Source: CAYQNU01 sp964419055
GTDB taxonomy: Bacteria > Bacteroidota > Bacteroidia > Flavobacteriales_D > Parvicellaceae
DNA length: 64,000 nt
Assembly (NCBI GenBank): GCA_964419055.1
Contig: CAYQNU010000012.1
Coordinates: forward strand, 54,950-118,949
Reading direction: 5' to 3'
The position numbers and the translations under genes were made by a program. Numbering within the stretch: the first letter of the stretch is position 1; each line of letters starts with the position of its first letter. Below, one piece after another: positions 1 through 8,175 of the stretch. Under the pieces are notes generated by a model, which worked only from the letters and a program-made list of their open reading frames with translations, was not told the DNA's origin and searched no databases.

Positions 1-38
1 TGTAAAAGTAGCTAAAAGTATTGATTTAAGACATAAAA

Positions 39-69
39 AAACCCTGTCATAATTAAATGAGCAGGGTTT
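39..69 (-). terminator. Rho-independent terminator of the 89-703 gene
   Basis: An eight-base stem (AAACCCTG at 39-46 with CAGGGTTT at 62-69) lies just beyond the stop of the leftward gene. On the minus strand the stem is followed by a T run (A run at 35-41 on the plus strand), the usual intrinsic terminator pattern. Confidence 0.8.
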
Positions 70-88
70 CTTTAAAATAAATTATTGA

Positions 89-703
89 TTATCTACCAAA
101 AGTACTGATGTTTTTAGGTGCAGGTCTGTGTTCAATTAACAAACCAATACAAGCTAAATCATCTGCTTGTAAACCACTACCTTCACCTCCCATCACAGGA
201 ACGTACACTTCAATAGTCAATTTACGGGTTTTATCAGAAATCATAACAAATTCGTTACCTTTTTCTTCTTTGTAACCATCGTATCTAACAATTTTAACTT
301 TATCAAAAACTCTTTTTTTAACTTCTTTAGTCACATTTTTACTTCCTGTAACTACTCCTTCAGCATCTACTACATCAACTTTTTCAGTTACGGTTGTAGT
401 AATCCAACGTGGCTCACTCACTTCTTCAATAATTCTGAATTTTAATTTTCCATTCAATTCTTGAAATTGTGGGCAACAAGCAGTCATTCGATATTCCATA
501 TCTTTATACACTACTATGGTTACTTTTGCAGTATCTCCTTGAATAAAGGCACCGCTTTGTGACTGGCCGTTGAAAACGAAACCGTCTTTTCTTGGATACA
601 AACATTCTTGAACTGTACCAGTGCAAAAATTATTTTGCGCAAAAGTTGAAGAGGTAAAGAGAATTCCTACACCAACAAGTATATTTTTTAATGTGATATT
701 CAT
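89..703 (-). CDS. Exported protein of unknown function
   Basis: A 204-residue protein with a clear Sec signal peptide (about residues 1-22, ending TFAQ), so it is predicted to be periplasmic or surface-located. No catalytic motif or named family is recognised. The mature part holds a few cysteines (for example a CC pair near residue 77) and a Lys/Val-rich, probably beta-rich middle. It lies 26 bases downstream of the lipoprotein gene ending at 730 on the same strand, with no promoter element between them, so the two are probably co-transcribed and may act together in the envelope. The ATG at 703 is the only start that gives an intact signal peptide. Function unknown. Confidence 0.7.
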   Translation of the reverse strand: MNITLKNILVGVGILFTSSTFAQNNFCTGTVQECLYPRKDGFVFNGQSQSGAFIQGDTAKVTIVVYKDMEYRMTACCPQFQELNGKLKFRIIEEVSEPRWITTTVTEKVDVVDAEGVVTGSKNVTKEVKKRVFDKVKIVRYDGYKEEKGNEFVMISDKTRKLTIEVYVPVMGGEGSGLQADDLACIGLLIEHRPAPKNISTFGR

Positions 704-729
704 AAATTTTAAATTTAGGGTTTTTGATG

Positions 730-1623
730 TTATAAACTTCCACTTACAATTGCGCCACGCAAATCTGATACCAATTTTTTAAGCTTCTCATAATCATCTT
801 TTGTAATGATAACATCAGAACCTCCTGTAAGCACGTATACACCGTCTTGTTCAACAGTTTCAACGTTTTCAGTTTCATTCATTTCTAATCCCATAAAAAA
901 CTCAGCTAATGGAAATAATTCACTGGTAATATCTGCTACATCAGCATCATCAGCATATTTATCTAAAAACCCAAGAAGATTATCTAAAGTAAGACGTTGC
1001 TCTCCTAATCTTTTTGAAAAATCACCACCTTCAACATATTCTCCTGAGTGTGATAATAAATACAATGATTCAACCCAACCTCCAACTACTAATAAAGCTA
1101 ATGTTGGTCCTCTTTGATTTTCTTCTAAATAAGAATAAGCATCAAAATACGTTTCATTAGATAAAACTGTTAATGAATCCATATTTCCTTTATTAATATT
1201 CTCTTCAATTCTTTTGAAAACAGTTTCATCAAAGGCACTTGTAATGTTCAACGTTTCACCCATTTTATTAACGGCTTTGAAATAAGAAATTACTGCTGGC
1301 CCATCTTTAAAACTAGCTGCCATAGCTAAATCGGCAGAATAAACACCAAAATTTAACGCTTGAGAAGCATTTGTTGTATACGTATCAGAAGCATCAGGAG
1401 AATTTAATAATGATGCATTGTATTTAACATTCAAAGACTGAATTACGCTAAACAACTCATTTGGAGTTGGAACTTGAAAATAATGGTTAGGATCAACTGC
1501 TACAGTATCAGCCACAACAACAGGTGTATCAGGCTTTTTTTCTTCAACTTCTCCCCCACAACTATTCAACATAGCTGCACCAACAAGCGCAATTCCGAAA
1601 GGTTTTAAATACGTATTTTTCAT
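730..1623 (-). CDS. Predicted lipoprotein of unknown function
   Basis: A 297-residue protein whose N-terminus is a lipoprotein signal: a hydrophobic stretch followed by a lipobox-like LNSC with the cysteine near residue 22, then a charged Glu/Lys linker. The body is mostly helical in composition and contains no catalytic motif that I recognise. It is the first gene of a likely two-gene leftward unit with the exported protein at 89-703, read from a well-formed Bacteroidota promoter at 1657-1685. Related proteins are common in Bacteroidota as uncharacterised lipoproteins; no function is claimed. Confidence 0.7.
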   Translation of the reverse strand: MKNTYLKPFGIALVGAAMLNSCGGEVEEKKPDTPVVVADTVAVDPNHYFQVPTPNELFSVIQSLNVKYNASLLNSPDASDTYTTNASQALNFGVYSADLAMAASFKDGPAVISYFKAVNKMGETLNITSAFDETVFKRIEENINKGNMDSLTVLSNETYFDAYSYLEENQRGPTLALLVVGGWVESLYLLSHSGEYVEGGDFSKRLGEQRLTLDNLLGFLDKYADDADVADITSELFPLAEFFMGLEMNETENVETVEQDGVYVLTGGSDVIITKDDYEKLKKLVSDLRGAIVSGSL

Positions 1624-1656
1624 TTTAGTTTATTTACTAGTGTTTGAATTATTCAA

Positions 1657-1685
1657 CAAAAATAGTAATATTTCACAAATACAAA
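1657..1685 (-). promoter_or_regulatory. Bacteroidota-type promoter for the lipoprotein gene
   Basis: Read leftward, TATTTTTG (1657-1664) matches the -7 consensus TAnnTTTG exactly and TTTG (1682-1685) lies 17 bases upstream. The start codon is 33 bases downstream. Confidence 0.7.
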
Positions 1686-1948
1686 ATTTTTTTATTCTAA
1701 ACTTATCATTTTTATGACTGAAATAACCAAAACAAATTAGCAAAGCATTATTTTCTCCTACAAAAAGTATAGGGGAATTGAATCTTCTTTTTCAATCAAA
1801 CAAAGCTATTTATCTTGATTGGTTAGTTATTGAACGCTCATTTATGAAGTTAAACTAATGGGCCACACCTCTGTTTACTTGAACTAAATGAACAATTTTA
1901 AATGAATAACTAATCATTTCCTATTAGAGAAAAGACTGAATGAACGAT
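1686..1948. other. Intergenic stretch without recognised feature
   Basis: The region between the divergent lipoprotein gene and murB is about 358 bases in all. Apart from the two promoters it is AT-rich, with no open frame that looks coding and no RNA gene or repeat that I can identify. Confidence 0.5.
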
Positions 1949-1956
1949 TACTTTTG
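1949..1956 (+). promoter_or_regulatory. -7 element for murB
   Basis: TACTTTTG fits TAnnTTTG. It lies 25 bases before the ATG at 1982, which decides the murB start: an upstream in-frame start at 1940 would precede the promoter. No good -33 element is visible. Confidence 0.6.
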
Positions 1957-1981
1957 TTATTTAATATTTATTAAGGATTTT

Positions 1982-2998
1982 ATGATACTAGAAAACCATT
2001 CATTAAAAAGTTTCAATACTTTTGGTTTAGCCGTTAATGCTCGCTATTTTTCAATTGTCCACACTGTTGAAGAACTTAAAACCTTATTAAATTCAGAAAT
2101 AGCTAAAACTCAACCACTTTTTATATTGGGAGGAGGAAGTAATCTTCTTCTTACAAAAGATTTAGAAGCACTTGTAATTAAAATTGAATTAAAGGGAATT
2201 CATATTGAACAAGAGGATGAAGAAAGCGCCATTTTAACAAGCGGTGCTGGAGAAATTTGGCATGAATTCGTACTAAAATCTATTGAATTGAATTTATCTG
2301 GCCTTGAAAATCTAAGTTTAATACCGGGTTGTGTTGGAGCCAGTCCGATGCAAAATATTGGCGCATATGGTGCAGAAATAAAAGACACCTTTCATTATTT
2401 AGAAGCTCTTGAAATAGAGAGTTTATCTATAAAAAAATTCTCAGCTGATATGTGTCATTTTGGTTACCGCGAGAGCGTTTTTAAAAATGCATTAAAAGGT
2501 AAATACATCATTACAAAAGTAGCCTTTAAACTATTCAAAAAACCGCAAATAAATACTCAATACGGAGCCATTAGTAGCGAATTAGAAAAATTAAATATCT
2601 CTAAACCAACCCCAAGAGATATTAGTAATGCCGTAATAACGATTAGAAAAAGTAAGCTTCCCGACCCAAAAGAAATTGGAAACAGCGGAAGTTTTTTCAA
2701 AAATCCAGTAATTCCTGTTACACTTTTTCAAAAACTTCAACTTACTTATCCTGAAATTCCTAGCTACCCTAGTGGTGAGGGGTTTGTAAAAGTTGCAGCG
2801 GGGTGGCTAATTGAAAAAGCGGGTTGGAAAGGTAAAACAATTGACGATCGCTATGGTGTGCATAAAAATCAAGCACTCGTATTAGTTCATTATAAAAATG
2901 CCACTGGAAAAGAAATTTTTCAATTAAGTCAAGCAATTATTGATGATATCAAATCAAAATTTGAAATTGAATTAGAAAGAGAAGTGAACATCCTTTAA
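1982..2998 (+). CDS. murB: UDP-N-acetylenolpyruvoylglucosamine reductase
   Basis: MurB reduces UDP-GlcNAc-enolpyruvate to UDP-MurNAc with NADPH and FAD, the second committed step of cytoplasmic peptidoglycan precursor synthesis. The 338-residue product has the family layout: an N-terminal SLKSFNTFG segment, the FAD-binding ILGGGSNLL motif (around residue 50), the IPGCVGASPMQNIGAYG loop, a YRES motif, and the C-terminal GNSGSFFKNP motif holding the catalytic serine, followed by AAGWLIEKAGWKG. The start at 1982 is preferred over an in-frame ATG at 1940 because a TAnnTTTG element (1949-1956) lies between them and family members begin here. It is monocistronic and ends at a shared hairpin terminator. 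Confidence 0.97.
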   Translation: MILENHSLKSFNTFGLAVNARYFSIVHTVEELKTLLNSEIAKTQPLFILGGGSNLLLTKDLEALVIKIELKGIHIEQEDEESAILTSGAGEIWHEFVLKSIELNLSGLENLSLIPGCVGASPMQNIGAYGAEIKDTFHYLEALEIESLSIKKFSADMCHFGYRESVFKNALKGKYIITKVAFKLFKKPQINTQYGAISSELEKLNISKPTPRDISNAVITIRKSKLPDPKEIGNSGSFFKNPVIPVTLFQKLQLTYPEIPSYPSGEGFVKVAAGWLIEKAGWKGKTIDDRYGVHKNQALVLVHYKNATGKEIFQLSQAIIDDIKSKFEIELEREVNIL

Positions 2999-3022
2999 AT
3001 TGATAAGTCTTAAAAAAATAAA

Positions 3023-3054
3023 TAACGTTATCCGAAAGTGATCAGATAACGTTA
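3023..3054. terminator. Bidirectional hairpin between murB and the VPS10-like gene
   Basis: TAACGTTATC (3023-3032) and GATAACGTTA (3045-3054) form a perfect ten-base stem between two convergent genes. T-rich sequence follows on the plus strand (3061-3065) and an A run (3012-3022) gives a T tract on the minus strand. Confidence 0.75.
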
Positions 3055-3099
3055 ATTACGTTTTTGAATTTTCAAAAATACCAATGTAAATGGTACTTT

Positions 3100-6000
3100 T
3101 TATTCAAATTTAGGCAATCTTCCCGGAGTGTAGGGAACGTTAAAATTATCCAACTTTCGTTCCAATACTTGTATCAAATCCTTGGTTTCTAATAAGAGTT
3201 GATAACACGATTTAAACGCTATTTTTGAATTAGCCAAATTTTCTTGATGTGTTTTAGTTTCCTGCAATTGACTGCTATAAACATTCCAAACCATATATTC
3301 GATATTTTCAATGAAACCTGGAATGGTAGCAAAATCTCTTTTTGTTAATGAAGCATCACCTTCCAATTGTAAGGTTAGTTCTTGAAGATTTTTTTCAATA
3401 GCGTCCACATCTTTAAGCAAATCAACTGATGTTCCTGCCGACTGTTGTATGGCTATTTTAATGTGCTTCATTCTATTTTCCAGTTCCGTTTTATATGCAT
3501 TCGTTCCTAATACAACACCTCTGAAATCACCCAATTGCGTATAAAACTCATTTAACTTAGCAATATCCACTTTGGTTGAGTTGTTATTCAGCGTATTTAA
3601 GGTAAATGTAGTTATCTCTGATTCGGCTACAACTGATGCATTAGCTATTACTTTTATTTGAACAGAATATTCACCAGGTAAAGCTAATGGCCCATAATCT
3701 TTATCTCCTTTTCCATTTGCGGAAATGGGTGAAGTTTCATCCATTCTTCCTGACCAATTAACTCGATACATCCCTTTAATAGCCGGTTGTTTAATTTTTC
3801 TAATCAATTCACCTTTTGAATCTTTTATTAAAACAAGTAGATAAGGAGCCTCTTCATTATCTTCAAGTCGAATCGAATCAGAGGAAGGAAAAAAAATGGG
3901 TTGTTTTGCTTCTATTTTTTTTGCTTCGGCTTCTTTTCTTAATTCTTTTATGGTTTTATAATCATTTTTGAGGAAATAGGTAAAGTTAACTCCCATTTGC
4001 GGATTCGGAGCGGTGTAATAACTTGCTCCTAAACTTCCACTTCCGGCATCTCCAATAGGTTCGGATGGAATAAATATTAAACCCGGTTTAACAGGGAAAA
4101 TCACTGCATTTTTTTCAAAGTCGTTTTTCTGAATGGTTTGTAATGGAGAATAATCATCTAACACATAAAATCCTCTGCCAAAAGTACCCAATACTAGGTC
4201 ATTTTCTCGCTCTTGAATAGCCAAATCACGAACACAAATGGTAGGAAGTCCACTTTTTAATTGCATCCAATTCGTTCCACCATCAAGTGTAAAAAAAACG
4301 CCAAATTCTGTTCCGACAAACAGTAAATTAGCATTTTTATGATCTTCGGCCATACAATACGTAGAACCTCTTTCGGGCAAGCCTTTTCCGATATCGATCC
4401 ATGTTTTTCCTTTGTCCTGACTTTTTAAAATATAAGGTTTAAAATCTCCATTTCTATGGTTATTGAATACTGCATATACGGTGTTTTCATCATGTTTAGA
4501 TGCATAAATATTATGAACTAAAACTTGATTAGGTACGCCTGTAAATTTTTCTATTTTTGTCCAATTCGCTCCTCCATCAAAGGTAACATGAATCAAACCG
4601 TCATCTGTTCCAGCATATAATAATTTTTCATTTTTAGGTGATTCTGCCAATGCAGTTATGTTACCATATATTGAAGTAGAGGCATTAATGGCGATCCCGT
4701 CAACTCCCCAATATCTATCCATCACGGGTAATTTATTTCGATCAATTCCTCTACTCAAATCAGGGCTAATTATTTGCCAAGAGTTTCCTTGATCATCACT
4801 TTTGTATACATACTGTGAAGCAAAATAGATTCTTTTGTTATTGAAATTTGAAATTAAAAGTGGAGCATCCCAATTGAATCGATAAGCTGTTGAACCCACT
4901 TTTTCTTTTGGCTTTATATCTACCCTATTTCCACTTTTTTTGTCAAAACGAACCAAACCACCATATTGCCATTGAGAATAAACAATATTAGGATCTTTTG
5001 GATCTACTTTTGCGGTAAAACCATCTCCTCCAACTGTAATGAACCAATCTGAATTAACAATTCCACTTGCACTTATGGCTCTTGAGGGTCCACCTAAGGT
5101 ATTATTATCTTGAGTACCTCCATAAATGTTATAAAAAGGAGCAGCATTATCAACTGTTACTCTATAAAACTGTGTAATGGGTAAATTTGGTTTAAAATTC
5201 CAATGAGCACAATTATCCCAAGTTTCATAAAGTCCTCCATCGCATCCCATTAGTATATGATCTGTGTTGGATGGATCTATCCAAATGGCATGATTATCTA
5301 CGTGTTTATTTTTTTCTCCAACATATTTAAATGTTTTGCCTCCGTCTAAAGATACCTGAGAATAGGTATCCAATGAAAATAATTTATTAGGATTGATGGG
5401 ATCGGCTACGATTTCTGAATAATAATTACCCGAAGTACTGTGGTTGGATTGTTTTTCCCAACTAGCACCTCTATTAGTGCTTTTGTAAACCCCTTTATCA
5501 TTTTCATTTCCTTCCACAATAGCGTACAAAATGTCAGAATTTACAGATGAAATGGTTAATCCAATTCGTCCTTTATCACCACTGGGTAAACCATTGGTAA
5601 GCTTATTCCAAGTCTCACCCCCATCTTCACTTTTATATATAGCAGATTCAGGTCCACCGCTCAAATAGGTCCATTCATGTCGTCTTCGTTGGTGGGCTGT
5701 TGCATACAAAATATTCGGACGTTTTGGGTCAAAGTACACCTCATTAAAACCAGTGTTTTCACTTACAAATAGAACTTGTTTCCAAGTTTTACCTCCATCA
5801 ATAGTTTTGTAAATCCCTCTATCTCCTCCTTTACTCCACAAAGGACCATAAGCCGCCACAAAAACGGTATTACTTTCGGTTGGATGTACAGCTATTCTAC
5901 CTATATGTTCGGAATTTTTAAGTCCAACATTTTTCCAAGATTTGCCTCCGTCATCTGATTTATAAACACCATCACCATAAGCTACACTTCTTTGATTATT

Positions 6001-6369
6001 GTTTTCACCAGATCCAACCCAAATGGTATTTTCATTGGTTGGGTCAATAGTAACGCAACCAATTGAATAGGAACCTTGGCCGTCAAATATGGGATAAAAA
6101 GTAGTTCCCGCATTATCTGTTTTCCATACTCCACCAGAAGCTACTGCAATATACCATTGGTACTTATTATTGGGATTAACCGCAATATCCGCAATTCTAC
6201 CAGAAACTAAAGAAGGTCCTATGCTTCTGAATTTGAATGCACTGTACGAACTTTCGGTGTGAATTAATTCTTTTTTAAGCTCCTCTTTTGAGGTATTTGA
6301 TTTGCTTTTTGTTTGGGCTGAAAAAACCAACGCAGGTAGAAAAAAAATGGATAACAGAGTATATTTCAT
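3100..6369 (-). CDS. Large exported VPS10/BNR-repeat propeller protein
   Basis: A 1089-residue protein with a signal peptide (residues 1-18) and many BNR/sortilin-type repeats of the form SxDGGxTW (for example KSDDGGKSW, KTIDGGKTW, KSEDGGETW, TFDGGANW, KSQDKGKTW) spread over roughly residues 50-740. These fold as multi-bladed beta propellers of the kind found in sortilin VPS10 domains and sialidase-like proteins. The C-terminal third (about 780-1089) is a beta-rich then helical region typical of the Bacteroidota members. The family is widespread in Flavobacteriia as exported proteins; the exact role is unknown, and I see no peptidase or glycosidase catalytic set. It has no obvious T9SS sorting domain, ending LPKFE. 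It has its own promoter at 6388-6417. Confidence 0.85.
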   Translation of the reverse strand: MKYTLLSIFFLPALVFSAQTKSKSNTSKEELKKELIHTESSYSAFKFRSIGPSLVSGRIADIAVNPNNKYQWYIAVASGGVWKTDNAGTTFYPIFDGQGSYSIGCVTIDPTNENTIWVGSGENNNQRSVAYGDGVYKSDDGGKSWKNVGLKNSEHIGRIAVHPTESNTVFVAAYGPLWSKGGDRGIYKTIDGGKTWKQVLFVSENTGFNEVYFDPKRPNILYATAHQRRRHEWTYLSGGPESAIYKSEDGGETWNKLTNGLPSGDKGRIGLTISSVNSDILYAIVEGNENDKGVYKSTNRGASWEKQSNHSTSGNYYSEIVADPINPNKLFSLDTYSQVSLDGGKTFKYVGEKNKHVDNHAIWIDPSNTDHILMGCDGGLYETWDNCAHWNFKPNLPITQFYRVTVDNAAPFYNIYGGTQDNNTLGGPSRAISASGIVNSDWFITVGGDGFTAKVDPKDPNIVYSQWQYGGLVRFDKKSGNRVDIKPKEKVGSTAYRFNWDAPLLISNFNNKRIYFASQYVYKSDDQGNSWQIISPDLSRGIDRNKLPVMDRYWGVDGIAINASTSIYGNITALAESPKNEKLLYAGTDDGLIHVTFDGGANWTKIEKFTGVPNQVLVHNIYASKHDENTVYAVFNNHRNGDFKPYILKSQDKGKTWIDIGKGLPERGSTYCMAEDHKNANLLFVGTEFGVFFTLDGGTNWMQLKSGLPTICVRDLAIQERENDLVLGTFGRGFYVLDDYSPLQTIQKNDFEKNAVIFPVKPGLIFIPSEPIGDAGSGSLGASYYTAPNPQMGVNFTYFLKNDYKTIKELRKEAEAKKIEAKQPIFFPSSDSIRLEDNEEAPYLLVLIKDSKGELIRKIKQPAIKGMYRVNWSGRMDETSPISANGKGDKDYGPLALPGEYSVQIKVIANASVVAESEITTFTLNTLNNNSTKVDIAKLNEFYTQLGDFRGVVLGTNAYKTELENRMKHIKIAIQQSAGTSVDLLKDVDAIEKNLQELTLQLEGDASLTKRDFATIPGFIENIEYMVWNVYSSQLQETKTHQENLANSKIAFKSCYQLLLETKDLIQVLERKLDNFNVPYTPGRLPKFE

Positions 6370-6387
6370 TGTTCAAATTTTGAAAAA

Positions 6388-6417
6388 CAAAAATATTCAA
6401 TCTGCTTTATTAAACAA
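6388..6417 (-). promoter_or_regulatory. Promoter of the VPS10-like gene
   Basis: On the minus strand TATTTTTG (6388-6395) is an exact TAnnTTTG element with TTG (6415-6417) 19 bases upstream. The start codon is 18 bases downstream of the -7. Confidence 0.65.
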
Positions 6418-6474
6418 TCATTAAAACCGTTTATTATTTGAATGGTATTAAATAAACAAAAAACTTCAATAAAA

Positions 6475-7071
6475 TCAATCCCTAGCTTTCAAATTGGGTT
6501 GAACATAGAGGTCAAAAAAGTTCCTTAGTATTGTTAATCCGTTAGGAGTTAATATACTTTCTGGGTGATATTGAATACCCACTATAGGGAGATTTTTGTG
6601 CTCAAAACTCATTATCTCTAGATCTTCATCAACACCTGTTATGGAAAGTACCTCAAAAATGGAATCACGCTGAACTACCCATGAATGATATCGGCCAATA
6701 AAAATCGGTTCATTGAGTGCTTTATACAAAATAGGCTCACCTATTATTTTCATAGGTACACTTTCACCATGAAATACAATCGGCAAATTTTTTAAGTTAC
6801 CCCCAAAATGTAACCCCAAGGCTTGATGACCTAAACAAACGCCCAAAATTGGTTTTGTTTGGTAATACAATTCTATAATTTCCATTAATCTACCCGCTTG
6901 TTGGGGTAAACCTGGTCCTGGTGAAAGCACTAAACAATCAAAAGAATCTAAGATTTGAATATCGGTTATATCGTTGCGATAAACAGTTGGTTTATTCCCT
7001 ATAATTTGTTCAATGTAATGAACCAAATTATAGGTAAATGAATCATAATTGTCAATAACTGCAATTTTCAA
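6475..7071 (-). CDS. pabA: Glutamine amidotransferase of anthranilate/aminodeoxychorismate synthase
   Basis: A class I glutamine amidotransferase that supplies ammonia from glutamine to an anthranilate synthase or aminodeoxychorismate synthase large subunit (tryptophan or folate synthesis). The family opening IDNYDSFTYNL, the oxyanion segment LSPGPGLP, the nucleophile elbow GVCLGHQALG, and the His/Glu pair in YHPES are all present; length is about 198 residues, normal for TrpG/PabA. The start is probably TTG at 7071: a perfect promoter -7 element lies at 7093-7100, inside any longer frame from 7125. No trpE or pabB is adjacent, so which pathway it serves (or both, as in amphibolic TrpG) cannot be told here. 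Confidence 0.9.
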   Translation of the reverse strand: MKIAVIDNYDSFTYNLVHYIEQIIGNKPTVYRNDITDIQILDSFDCLVLSPGPGLPQQAGRLMEIIELYYQTKPILGVCLGHQALGLHFGGNLKNLPIVFHGESVPMKIIGEPILYKALNEPIFIGRYHSWVVQRDSIFEVLSITGVDEDLEIMSFEHKNLPIVGIQYHPESILTPNGLTILRNFFDLYVQPNLKARD

Positions 7072-7092
7072 ATCAATGTTTTTAGTGGCTTG

Positions 7093-7122
7093 CAAAATTA
7101 CATTATCTGTAACCTCTGCAAA
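7093..7122 (-). promoter_or_regulatory. Promoter deciding the pabA start
   Basis: TAATTTTG (7093-7100, minus strand) is an exact -7 element; TTTG (7119-7122) is 18 bases upstream. The TTG start at 7071 lies 21 bases downstream. The upstream element abuts the terminator of the preceding operon. Confidence 0.7.
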
Positions 7123-7126
7123 CAAA

Positions 7127-7150
7127 AAAGGTCAGAAAAATCTGACCTTT
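7127..7150 (-). terminator. Terminator of the sigma/anti-sigma/PorP operon
   Basis: AAAGGTCAGA (7127-7136) pairs perfectly with TCTGACCTTT (7141-7150) around a four-base loop, and the minus strand continues with a T run. It closes the leftward operon ending at 7171. Confidence 0.85.
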
Positions 7151-7170
7151 GTATTAAAATTAAATCGGTT

Positions 7171-8151
7171 TTAGAAAGAAGGACAAGAAATGGTTCTGAA
7201 TACTTTTTTCTTTGGTTTACAAGGGAAAACAATACCTAATGATACTTCGTGAGAACCACCACTGGCTAACGATAACTTAGAAACAGTTACATCATAGGAA
7301 TAACCAATTCTAAAATTATCTGCATCAATACCAACTGAAACAATAAAAGCATCTTTATTTCTATACCAAGCTCCAAATGTCATCACACCTGACTTTACAT
7401 AAAGCCCCATATTTACTTGGGTAAAGGTACCTTGTTTTCTAAACAACAAGTTGGGTGAAATATTTGTATTTGATTTAGTGTAACCATTCCCCCCCATTGG
7501 AATCATAGCACCTACGTGACCTGTAAATTTCATTGGTAAACGCGCGTTTGCATCACCTGTATTTCCCAAAAGACTTTCGTTAGGTTCAGTAAGGTGATGA
7601 GCTGCAAAACCAAAATAAAATAATTCTGAGTAACCAACAGCACCGGCACTAAAATCTACACCAGAAACCGAACCACCTCTAGGAACATCATTCGTTTGGT
7701 ATACAAATCCTCTTCTTGGGTCGATCATATCTCCAAAGGTTAATTTACTCCAATCCAATGATTTTTGAAAGAATGTTGCTTCAGCTCCTAAATTTAAGGT
7801 GAATTTTCGAGTTACATTTATTGAATAAGCATAAATAGCACTGGCTCTCAACGTTTTTAAGGTTTGTGCTGCATTATCTTGCAATACAATAAAACCAAGT
7901 CCTCCATTTAAGCCTTCCACTCTTTGGTCATACGCTACTGAAGACGTAATGTAACTTCCAGAAATATTCGGCCATTGATTGCGATAATTCATCACAATTC
8001 TTGGACATTTTTTGGTTCCAGCAAAAGCTGGATTCAAATAAAGTGGATTCGAGTAGAATTGAGTAAACTCAGGGTCTTGAGCTTTCACCTCTGTGCTGGT
8101 AGCTACTGCAACCGAACAAAGAACCACTAATTTGTATATATTCATTTTCAT
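7171..8151 (-). CDS. PorP/SprF-family T9SS outer-membrane barrel
   Basis: A 326-residue exported barrel of the PorP/SprF family. PorP/SprF proteins are outer-membrane beta barrels tied to type IX secretion and gliding; SprF-type paralogues typically serve particular secreted partners. Seen directly: a signal peptide (residues 1-24, ending KAQ), the family opening DPEFTQFYSNPLYLNPAFAG, then RIVMNYRNQWP, and a series of amphipathic beta strands to the C-terminus, which ends in a short Cys-containing tail. It lies 24 bases downstream of the anti-sigma/barrel fusion, within the sigma-factor operon, so it is likely controlled by the same sigma factor. Which substrate it handles is unknown. Confidence 0.9.
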   Translation of the reverse strand: MKMNIYKLVVLCSVAVATSTEVKAQDPEFTQFYSNPLYLNPAFAGTKKCPRIVMNYRNQWPNISGSYITSSVAYDQRVEGLNGGLGFIVLQDNAAQTLKTLRASAIYAYSINVTRKFTLNLGAEATFFQKSLDWSKLTFGDMIDPRRGFVYQTNDVPRGGSVSGVDFSAGAVGYSELFYFGFAAHHLTEPNESLLGNTGDANARLPMKFTGHVGAMIPMGGNGYTKSNTNISPNLLFRKQGTFTQVNMGLYVKSGVMTFGAWYRNKDAFIVSVGIDADNFRIGYSYDVTVSKLSLASGGSHEVSLGIVFPCKPKKKVFRTISCPSF

Positions 8152-8175
8152 AGTGAAACATTTTTCTTTTTTAAC

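Noticed and set aside
1940..1981. Longer N-terminus for MurB
   Set aside because: A -7 promoter element lies at 1949-1956, inside the extension, and the extra residues are not part of the family.
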